A DNA stretch of 8,255 nucleotides, taken from positions 1 to 8,255 of the forward strand of contig WFUQ01000086.1 of assembly GCA_015484935.1 (NCBI GenBank), written 5' to 3'. The first letter of the stretch is position 1. The number at the start of each line of letters is the position of its first letter. The notes under the pieces were generated by a model. The model did no database searches. It had not been told where the DNA came from and was given only the letters and a program-made list of their open reading frames with translations. The translations under genes were made by a program, and so were the position numbers. Below, piece by piece: positions 1 through 5,388 of this stretch. This DNA is from Gammaproteobacteria bacterium. GTDB taxonomy: Bacteria > Pseudomonadota > Gammaproteobacteria > SZUA-229.

Positions 1-522
1 CTAAGGCATCTCCAGCTTAAATTACCAAATTAACTTCATTTGCGACATGAGGGTTAAAAGTTGATGCTATAGAGCTTTGTACGGTACTAAAAAAGTCTCT
101 GGATGGATATAAATTTTAACTAGACCTGAGTGTCTCCTATTACAAAGGCAATAATATGAACCCGCAAATGAACGCGGTTAGACACAAATAAAAAAATTTA
201 TAAGGTAAAAGCGACTACCTCCTGTCACGTTCTTCCCGCCTGCGCGGGAAGGACAAAGAGGCTTGTTAATCTATTCTCGTCGTTAGCGGCTTGATTTTAC
301 GGACTATTGTTTTTAAAGGTGTTAATCCGCTTTATGCAAAGGTGCTAGAAACAGTGGCAGAGTAATCACTGAAGCAATCTCGCCGATATCCAAAGACTGA
401 AAACAGGGGACTGATCATGTTGACTGTGGATGTCGTCTATTGGCCAACAGTCTCACAGCTCCTATTTGATTATGTGACTTAATCGCACTGGTATTCAAGC
501 CGCAGGTGTTTGAGTGCTGCTA
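1..522. other. AT-rich stretch without a recognisable gene
   Basis: I see no convincing coding region here on either strand. Frames are broken by frequent stops and the few short open stretches, such as a 21-codon one starting at 417, have no ribosome binding site or family resemblance. The only clear structure is a GC-rich perfect hairpin at 232-251, described separately. The region lies downstream of the interrupted PEP-CTERM gene, so its right part should contain that gene's 3' untranslated region, but I find no stem followed by a T tract there. A gene could end just left of the window; plus frame 1 reads ten codons and then a TAA at 31-33, too little to identify. Confidence 0.6.
232..251. 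repeat. Perfect 8-bp inverted repeat (GC-rich hairpin)
   Basis: CTTCCCGC and GCGGGAAG flank a four-base CTGC loop, giving an uninterrupted 8-bp stem in an otherwise AT-rich stretch. No run of T follows on either strand, so it is not a textbook intrinsic terminator. Palindromes of the type TTCCCGC-loop-GCGGGAA are common as dispersed intergenic repeats in Proteobacteria and related in style to neisserial dRS3, so a REP/MITE-like copy is the likelier reading. Only one copy is present in this window, so the repeat status is inferred, while the hairpin itself is directly visible. Confidence 0.55.
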
Positions 523-1212
523 TCAATGCGAACGTCGCGCTACACCAGCTAGAGCAAGTATTCCAGAACCAAACAACCATACAGCTGCAGGGACAGGGAC
601 GACTGAATATTCATACGTCACCCTAACCATAGCATCTGTAATGTCATTGTTCCCGGTGACTGAGGCAGTCGCGGTTGTTTCGGTAATAAAAACTCCGACA
701 TCAAGAAGGAGGTTACTCACTTCACCAAGCCCAACCAGGTCGTTGATATCAAACTCATTCAGCGCCCAGGAAGAATCGTACGCATCATCCGGAAATATAT
801 AATCAACGTAAGAACCAGCGTAATCCAAACAACCCTCGCCAGTATCTTCACAAGATAAATAAATACTATCTTCTATTGAGTCCTGTACTGTATATGTACC
901 ACCACCTACGTTATAGAGTAATGCTGCTTGTATATCTGCGATAAAGTAGTCGCTGACCTCATCACTGGATAGGTCTCCAGTCCAACCAAAAGTACCAGAA
1001 GTGATTGTAAAATTGACGCCAGTTAAGGTGCCCTAACTTGGGTCGAACTGCTGAAGACCGGTTACTGTAGTTGGGCCTACGCCGTAACTACCTTGTTCGT
1101 CGAACCCACCAGAATAGCTGTATGGGCCAGAAGAATAACTAACGATAGCTGCACTGGCTGTTTGTGATAATAAAAGTGTCAGGATGACGAATGTGAGACG
1201 TTTTATAATCAT
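523..1212 (-). pseudogene. VPLPA/PEP-CTERM exported protein, choice-of-anchor-E-like, interrupted by an amber codon
   Basis: From the ATG at 1212 the frame stays open to the TGA at 523-525 (229 sense codons if read through) except for one TAG at 1033-1035, codon 60. The N-terminus is a signal peptide (MIIKRL, hydrophobic core, cut near TASA/A). The middle reads FDPS-stop-GTLTGVNFTI; the family typically has FDPSLGTLTGV, so TAG most simply derives from a TTG leucine codon. The C-terminus is a textbook sorting signal: VPVPAA, a hydrophobic helix (WLFGSGILALAG) and a basic VARRSH tail, recognised by exosortase. Such proteins are exported and anchored or released at the surface, often with exopolysaccharide or biofilm; the specific role is unknown. 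A good Shine-Dalgarno and a sigma-54-type promoter precede it. The fragment after the stop could only be made separately from a weak TTG at 828, without a signal peptide. It is a recent pseudogene, a readthrough gene, or a sequencing error. Confidence 0.85.
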
Positions 1213-1218
1213 GAGATG

Positions 1219-1225
1219 CTCCTTT
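1219..1225 (-). promoter_or_regulatory. Ribosome binding site of the PEP-CTERM gene
   Basis: On the minus strand AAAGGAG lies six bases before the ATG at 1212. This fixes the start and shows that translation initiation of the interrupted gene looks intact. Confidence 0.75.
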
Positions 1226-1268
1226 CATTTCATTTGTTTGCATTTAGGCTAGTGAATAACTTGAAATC

Positions 1269-1284
1269 AGCAATAACTGTGCCG
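1269..1284 (-). promoter_or_regulatory. Sigma-54 (RpoN) -24/-12 promoter candidate for the PEP-CTERM gene
   Basis: The minus strand reads CGGCACAGTTATTGCT. Against the RpoN consensus TGGCACG-N4-TTGC it matches GGCAC and TTGC exactly with the invariant GG-to-GC spacing; only the first T and the final G of the -24 box differ. The -12 C falls at 1270, which predicts a start of transcription near 1258 and a leader of about 46 bases before the ATG at 1212. PEP-CTERM genes in several Proteobacteria are known to depend on RpoN and the PrsK/PrsR two-component activator, so the site fits its gene. Neither rpoN nor prsR lies in the window. Confidence 0.7.
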
Positions 1285-1348
1285 AAATAATATTTTTTAA
1301 TAATAACAAGTAGATACGGGTTTTCGGTGGTCGTTACACGTTTTGAAA

Positions 1349-1365
1349 TGTAAAAATTTTTGACA
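1349..1365. promoter_or_regulatory. Candidate activator site (TGT-AT-rich-ACA palindrome)
   Basis: TGTAAAAATTTTTGACA is an imperfect palindrome in which seven of eight base pairs match around a central T. It sits about 90-107 bases upstream of the predicted sigma-54 start, where enhancer-binding activators usually bind. A further TTACA at 1334-1338 forms another inverted pair with the TGTAA at 1349-1353. Assignment to PrsR or any specific regulator is inference, and AT-rich palindromes arise readily by chance. Confidence 0.35.
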
Positions 1366-1520
1366 CCTGAATGCTGAAATTAATAGGTATGAGAGCAGAT
1401 GTATGTATTTCAGGCGGAGATGCGGGTGTTATTTAGCTACTGATTTATCGGGTTCTGTGTATTATGTTGAGCGGACGGGATTGACCGTCTTTGGTAGTGT
1501 AGTGAGTGTCCGTTGTTTGC

Positions 1521-1530
1521 GGGGGGAGGT
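1521..1530 (+). promoter_or_regulatory. Ribosome binding site fixing the GTG start of tag
   Basis: GGGGGGAGGT ends five bases before the GTG at 1536. The only nearby ATG, at 1534, is followed directly by a TGA, so the strong site selects the GTG. Confidence 0.75.
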
Positions 1531-1535
1531 AAGAT

Positions 1536-2147
1536 GTGAGTAAGTTATTCAAGGCAGCTGATGGTAAATCACGCTGCGGGTGGTGTGGTGCGGCGCCGGA
1601 GTTTCTCGATTACCACGATAAGGAATGGGGCTACCCGGTAGACGACGATCAACGGTTATTTGAAAAGCTGTGCCTGGAGAGTTTTCAGTCAGGCTTAAGC
1701 TGGCGGACTATCCTCGCCAAGCGGGAGAACTTCCGTGCAGCGTTCCACGATTTCGATTTTGACCGCATCGCAGGTTTTACCCGGCGCGATATCAATCGTC
1801 TGCTTAAGGATGAAGGTATCGTCCGGCACCGTGGCAAGATCGAAGCGACCATCAATAATGCGAAGCGAGCGCAGGAGTTGATCGAACAGGAAGGGTCGCT
1901 GGCGGCGTATGTATGGAGTTATGAGCCGGATGCTAAAAAACTGGCAGCACCTCAGTCTGTCTCGACTTCTGCAGAGTCCATCGCTTTATCGAAGGCGTTG
2001 AAGAAGATGGGGTGGAAGTTCGTCGGGCCGACGACGGTGTATGCTTTCATGCAGGCGATGGGGTTGATCAATGACCATGTCAATGGTTGTGTGTGCCGCG
2101 CCAGGGTAGAGACTGCACGCAACAAGTTCAAACGGCCGGGTCGTTGA
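1536..2147 (+). CDS. tag: DNA-3-methyladenine glycosylase I
   Basis: This cytoplasmic base-excision repair enzyme removes 3-methyladenine from alkylated DNA, leaving an abasic site. The 203-residue product aligns along its length with E. coli Tag (187 residues). Visible hallmarks are RCGWC near residue 13, YHDKEWG (26-32), CLESFQSGLSW with the conserved glutamate E48, a helix-hairpin-helix-like IVRHRGKIEATINNA stretch, SKALKKMGWKFVGPT, and NDHVNGC near the end. Expected zinc ligands C14, H27, H181 and C185 are all present. It differs from E. coli by a longer N-terminus before the first cysteine, which carries an additional CGWC cysteine (C17), and a basic tail of about 18 residues. The GTG start is supported by the strong ribosome binding site. 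It appears monocistronic; no Ada-box-like site is visible upstream. Confidence 0.95.
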   Translation: MSKLFKAADGKSRCGWCGAAPEFLDYHDKEWGYPVDDDQRLFEKLCLESFQSGLSWRTILAKRENFRAAFHDFDFDRIAGFTRRDINRLLKDEGIVRHRGKIEATINNAKRAQELIEQEGSLAAYVWSYEPDAKKLAAPQSVSTSAESIALSKALKKMGWKFVGPTTVYAFMQAMGLINDHVNGCVCRARVETARNKFKRPGR

Positions 2148-2239
2148 GTCGGTTGATACAAGTTTGATCGCTCCTATATGACTGTTCCATACCACGTCTA
2201 CCGATAGTCATCATCGCGCTGTTCTTTTTTATCGGCGGC

Positions 2240-2563
2240 ATGTCGCATTTTTTTCTGGCAGATTTTTTTATCGCGATCATGCCGGATTATCTTGCTTATC
2301 ATCGTGAGCTGGTGTTTGTCAGCGGCTTGTTCGAGTTGCTCGGTGCGATCGGGATACTAGCCCCGGCAACACGGGTGCTGGCAGGTTATGGCTTGATTCT
2401 GCTGAGTGTCGCTGTGTTTCCCGCAAATATAAATATGGCGATGTATCCTGAACGCTTTGCCGATATTCCCGAGATCGCGCTCTACATCCGTCTGCCGCTA
2501 CAGTTGTTGATCATCGGGTTTATCTGGTATGCGATCCGCTCTGAGAGGGTAGCAGACAGGTGA
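2240..2563 (+). CDS. DoxX-like small membrane protein, N-terminus lost or frameshifted
   Basis: The 107-residue product belongs to the short DoxX-like integral membrane proteins. Recognisable features are SHFFLADFFIAIMPDYL, the helix LVFVSGLFELLGAIGIL, the glycine-rich helix LAGYGLILLSVAVFPANI with the typical FPANI motif, and a final LPLQLLIIGFIWYAI helix. Four membrane helices are usual. Counting from the ATG at 2240 the first is cut short, yet upstream codons in the same frame read IVIIALFFFIGG directly into it, as expected for the family. That extension has no ATG, GTG or TTG before the TGA at 2165. An ATG at 2178 (MTVPYHVYR, then TAG) is in another frame; one added base between about 2184 and 2204 would join it to give about 128 residues, the normal size. 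No clear ribosome binding site precedes either start. Function within the family is poorly defined. It converges on trmH with four bases between the stops. Confidence 0.8.
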   Translation: MSHFFLADFFIAIMPDYLAYHRELVFVSGLFELLGAIGILAPATRVLAGYGLILLSVAVFPANINMAMYPERFADIPEIALYIRLPLQLLIIGFIWYAIRSERVADR

Positions 2564-2567
2564 GCGT

Positions 2568-3272
2568 TCAGGCACGGGTTTTGTTTGCTTTGTCCGTATC
2601 GTTACCAAATGCTGTGCCGGTAAATGGTTCCAGTATCTCCGCGTTATCATCGATAGCGGGATAGGAGATCGATTTCTCCTGACAGTAGCGTGCTATCTGC
2701 GGGTGGCAGGCTTCGAATAATAGTCGTGTGTAGCTTGCGTCATCCAGTTTGCGTCGCTCGTAAGCACCGGCTTGGTGTCGCTGCCTGTGGGCTTCATAGA
2801 GTACCAGTGCGGTCGCGACGGAGACATTGAGTGACTGCACCATGCCGACGATGGGGATGCTGATACATTGGTCGGCGAGTCCGATCGCCTCGTCTGAGAT
2901 GCCTTCCAGTTCCTGCCCGGTGAGGATGGCGACGGGACGTGTGTAATCGATATCGCGGTAATCCTTTGCTGTTTCGCTCAGGGTGGTGGCGATGATATGG
3001 AAGCCCTGTTGTTTGAGCTTGGCAAGACACTGACCTGTCGATTGATGTTTCTGCAGCTTCATCCATTTGCGGATACCGGCAGCGGACATCTGTGACAGGC
3101 GCAGCGGACGCAATTCGGTTATCGCATGCACTTCCATACCGCCGACCGCTTCCAGTGTGCGCGCGACGGCGGCAAGGTTATGCGGTTTGGTGACGCGTTC
3201 CATCACCACGGTCAGATCAGGTTGTCTGCGCTCGAGACTGTTCCTGATAACCTGTAGACGTTCGGGTGTCAT
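2568..3272 (-). CDS. trmH: tRNA (guanosine(18)-2'-O)-methyltransferase
   Basis: TrmH (SpoU) uses S-adenosylmethionine to methylate the ribose of G18 in the D-loop of tRNAs; it acts in the cytoplasm as a dimer of the knotted SPOUT fold. The 234 residues align with E. coli TrmH (229). RRQPDLTVVMERVTKPHN (15-32) leads into motif 1, with R38 in AVART matching the catalytic arginine. Motif 2 is VAILTGQELEGIS (114-126), and motif 3 is SIPIVGMVQSLNVSVATALVLYE (in pieces, 138-160), which forms the knot and cofactor pocket. The C-terminal part has the TrmH-type RLLFEACHP segment. The ATG at 3272 matches the family start, although only a weak AAGAG lies upstream. It follows the TerC-family gene by 19 bases, so it is probably cotranscribed as the last gene of the run. 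Confidence 0.95.
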   Translation of the reverse strand: MTPERLQVIRNSLERRQPDLTVVMERVTKPHNLAAVARTLEAVGGMEVHAITELRPLRLSQMSAAGIRKWMKLQKHQSTGQCLAKLKQQGFHIIATTLSETAKDYRDIDYTRPVAILTGQELEGISDEAIGLADQCISIPIVGMVQSLNVSVATALVLYEAHRQRHQAGAYERRKLDDASYTRLLFEACHPQIARYCQEKSISYPAIDDNAEILEPFTGTAFGNDTDKANKTRA

Positions 3273-3291
3273 GACAGTCTGCTCTTATTAT

Positions 3292-4092
3292 CTATAACCA
3301 TTCCCTGTCGGGACTCACACGTTGCATCTTCAGGCGTTGCAGTTTTTTACGATAGCGTGACTGCACGATGTTGATGACGACCATGACGGCGATGATGAAA
3401 TAGAACGTGGCTTTGCTCATCGGTTCGATAGTGTGTCCGATGAAATTCAGATGCGCGAGGTGACCACCTTCGGATACCAGCATGATGCCGACCAGAAACA
3501 GGATGAACAGACCGACCACTTCGTACATGCGATTCTTCTGCAGGAAGTTGGCGACTTCATCCGACAACCATATCATCAATATGCCGCCGATGATGATAGC
3601 CGTCGCCATGACAGCAAATACATCGGTGAAGGCGAGCGCACTGAGAATAGAGTCGAATGAGAAGATCGCATTCATGATGACTATCCAGAACAGGGCTGAG
3701 TAGAATGAACGGGGTCTGCTGTTGTCCTCACAGGTCTCTTCCAGTGTCATCATGTGCAGGATCTCTTTCATGGCGGTGTACAGGATGAAGATGCCACCGA
3801 ACAACACGATGATGCTGTGCAGGTTGAAGCTGCCGGTGGCGATATCTTGCCAGTTCAGTGTGAACAGAGGGTCCTGGAATAATGAGATAAGTTCCATTAC
3901 GGCAAACAGTAATATCAGCCTCAGGATGATCGCCAGTGCGATACCCAGTTTACGGACCAGTGCCTGTTTTTCCGGGGTGACCCGTTTTGATTCGATGGCG
4001 ATGTAGAGCAGGTTGTCGAAACCCAGTACAGCCTGCAACATGATGAGCAGGAAAAGGTTGATCAGGTTTTCGATGGTGAATAGTGTTTCCAT
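3292..4092 (-). CDS. TerC-family integral membrane protein
   Basis: The 266-residue product is a polytopic inner-membrane protein with about seven helices (roughly 10-30, 47-70, 92-112, 131-153, 158-177, 190-207 and 229-246) and a basic C-terminal tail. It has the two internal TerC signatures, LGFDN (D26) and FSFDS (D147), which carry the intramembrane aspartates of the fold. Some family members (E. coli Alx, Bacillus TerC proteins) move manganese; others are linked to tellurite resistance. This one belongs to a divergent subgroup: the usual acidic residue before each signature is replaced (LQAVLGFDN with Q20 instead of E; MNAIFSFDS with N141 instead of D). The transported ion is therefore uncertain. 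RMYEVVGLFILFLVGIMLVSEGG is another strong family segment. It lies 106 bases downstream of the thioredoxin gene and 19 bases upstream of trmH. The start has only a weak ribosome binding site. Confidence 0.9.
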   Translation of the reverse strand: METLFTIENLINLFLLIMLQAVLGFDNLLYIAIESKRVTPEKQALVRKLGIALAIILRLILLFAVMELISLFQDPLFTLNWQDIATGSFNLHSIIVLFGGIFILYTAMKEILHMMTLEETCEDNSRPRSFYSALFWIVIMNAIFSFDSILSALAFTDVFAVMATAIIIGGILMIWLSDEVANFLQKNRMYEVVGLFILFLVGIMLVSEGGHLAHLNFIGHTIEPMSKATFYFIIAVMVVINIVQSRYRKKLQRLKMQRVSPDREWL

Positions 4093-4198
4093 GTGATTTA
4101 CCCGGATTGATTCTGGCCGGTATCTTACCGTAGTGGTGTCCGATGAGTTACGTGAATGCGCCGGTCATGATCACGCTGGGTTTATGATTGTCCGTAAT

Positions 4199-4747
4199 CT
4201 ATTTCGCGTCGATCAAACGACGCAAAAACTGCAGATAGACCGGTTTGCTCCATTCGCGTCCGCCGATCGCCTGATACTGTACCTGCCCCTGCGGGTCGAT
4301 GAGGAAGGTGGTCGGCAAACCGCGTGGTTTCCATGCTTCCGAGATCAGACCATCGCTGTCCAGCAGGCTGTTCTCGATCTGCATCTCGGCGAGGAAGCTG
4401 AACACGGTGTCTTCATCTTCAGCGGTGTTGACCAGGATGATGGCAAGTTCGTCTGCATCGAACTGCTGTGTCAGTTTCTGTATGTGTGGCATCTCCAGAC
4501 GACAGGGGCCGCACCAGCTCGCCCAGAAATGCAGGAATATCCAGCGTCCCTGAAAATCTGATAGTTTGCGAGTGTCGCCTTCGAGGTCGTTCAGGGTGAA
4601 ATCCGGTGCGCGGCCGATCTGATAATCGCGGATGCCATGTGGTTTTTCTATCCCGGCTGCGACGACATTGAAAGTGACGGCGAACAATAATGCGCTGACA
4701 GCAAGTCGTCTGACGTTCCAGGTCTTTAGTAGTAAGTGGAAGTTCAT
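4199..4747 (-). CDS. TlpA/ResA-like thioredoxin-fold thiol-disulfide protein, exported
   Basis: The 182-residue protein has an N-terminal hydrophobic segment (about 15-31, signal peptide with possible cut after VVAA, or a membrane anchor) and a periplasmic thioredoxin domain of the AhpC-TSA/Redoxin TlpA type. Visible are APDFTLNDLEG (47-57), the active site FWASWCGPCR with C79 and C82, and the cis-proline loop GLPTTFLID with P145. The central insertion between beta strand and helix is typical of TlpA/ResA. Such proteins normally reduce specific periplasmic disulfides, for example in cytochrome c or copper-site assembly. The ATG at 4747 overlaps the upstream gene's TGA as ATGA, which favours this start over an in-frame ATG five codons earlier (4762) and indicates translational coupling. 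The likely partner is the exported two-cysteine protein just upstream; no ccm or cytochrome genes are in view. Confidence 0.9.
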   Translation of the reverse strand: MNFHLLLKTWNVRRLAVSALLFAVTFNVVAAGIEKPHGIRDYQIGRAPDFTLNDLEGDTRKLSDFQGRWIFLHFWASWCGPCRLEMPHIQKLTQQFDADELAIILVNTAEDEDTVFSFLAEMQIENSLLDSDGLISEAWKPRGLPTTFLIDPQGQVQYQAIGGREWSKPVYLQFLRRLIDAK

Positions 4748-5313
4748 GGGTTCTGTGCACACTGGAGTTTGTCGTAGTGGATGTGTATCGGCTTGCCCTG
4801 TTTATCTGTACCGGTTGCGAAGCTCGCCTGTATCGAAATATTACCTGGTCTGCGAGGCAGGATGATATTGCCGCTCTCCCGTTCATCTGGCAGATAGTCC
4901 AGTGTTTCCGGTAACAGTGACCAGCGGAAGGTGGATTGATGGTTGAGAGCTGTGCCCATCTTCTGCCAGCGTCGTTTCCATTGCCCGCGATCTGATCGTT
5001 GCACCGGCTTGCTGTCGATACTGAATGACCAGTTGTCCAGTTCCAGCCAGACGATATCGTCACGCCGGTTGTGGATACGTACGGTTATGTAACATTGTTG
5101 TTTGAGTATGTCGATCATCTCCGGCGGAAAACCGCGTGCTTCGTAGAATGCGGCGATCTGGTTGGGTGGGCGCGGGAACAGTTCCAGTTCGATACCGTCC
5201 TGTCGGATGATATGCGGGAACTTGAACTGTGCGTAGCCGACGGGTTCTTTCGCCGAGACGGGTGTACTCGAGGTGAACAGTGTCAGTACGATAGGGAGGA
5301 GGATGCGTAACAT
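4744..5313 (-). CDS. Exported protein of unknown function with two cysteines
   Basis: I do not recognise a family. From the ATG at 5313 the 189-residue product starts with a clean signal peptide (MLRILLPIVLTLF, cut near PVSA/KEP). An in-frame ATG at 5367 would add 18 residues in front of the signal sequence and is less likely; neither has a good ribosome binding site. The mature part is rich in strand-like segments such as QCYITVRIHN and IVWLELDNWSFSI, resembling an immunoglobulin-like or beta-sandwich domain, with many tryptophans and basic residues. It has exactly two cysteines, C74 and C185, the second four residues from the C-terminus. That spacing could give one disulfide, a natural substrate for the TlpA-like protein whose start codon overlaps this stop. 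The gene starts 75 bases after the hydrolase stop on the same strand. Periplasmic location is well supported; any role is inference. Confidence 0.75.
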   Translation of the reverse strand: MLRILLPIVLTLFTSSTPVSAKEPVGYAQFKFPHIIRQDGIELELFPRPPNQIAAFYEARGFPPEMIDILKQQCYITVRIHNRRDDIVWLELDNWSFSIDSKPVQRSDRGQWKRRWQKMGTALNHQSTFRWSLLPETLDYLPDERESGNIILPRRPGNISIQASFATGTDKQGKPIHIHYDKLQCAQNP

Positions 5314-5388
5314 GCGGCTAATATATGGCAGTGCCGGTGGTTTATCCAGTCTTTTTATAGCTGCCATATATCGCCGCAGGTGACGTCG

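Larger units (their letters stand above)
1213..1535. other. Divergent intergenic region between the PEP-CTERM gene and tag
   Basis: This 323-bp gap separates two genes that point away from each other. The left half serves the PEP-CTERM gene: ribosome binding site, a sigma-54-type promoter, an AT-rich tract (about 1285-1313, a plausible DNA-bending or IHF region) and a palindrome at 1349-1365. The right half should hold the promoter and leader of tag. I see a TATTAT at 1460-1465 as a possible -10 but no good -35 partner, and a GACGG/CCGTC inverted repeat (1474-1478 with 1485-1489) in the tag leader of unclear meaning. No small gene is evident. Confidence 0.6.

Noticed and set aside
506..802. 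Plus-strand open frame of 98 codons opposite the PEP-CTERM gene
   Set aside because: It is antisense to the recognisable sorting signal, has no family resemblance and no ribosome binding site.
1033..1035. TAG as pyrrolysine insertion
   Set aside because: Neighbouring family residues point to leucine at this position, and no pyrrolysine machinery is visible in the window; a nonsense change is simpler.
1474..1489. GACGG/CCGTC inverted repeat in the tag leader as an operator or attenuator
   Set aside because: A 5-bp stem with a 6-base loop is too short to support a regulatory call without comparative data.
4093..4198. Possible manganese (yybP-ykoY) riboswitch upstream of the TerC-family gene
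   Set aside because: TerC/Alx genes often carry one, but the minus strand here lacks the conserved GGGGAGTA-type loop, and 106 bases with only a 5-bp CGGTA/TACCG stem is not convincing.
4133..4561. Plus-strand open frame of 142 codons over the thioredoxin gene
   Set aside because: It is antisense to the CGPC-containing coding region and has no recognisable motif of its own.
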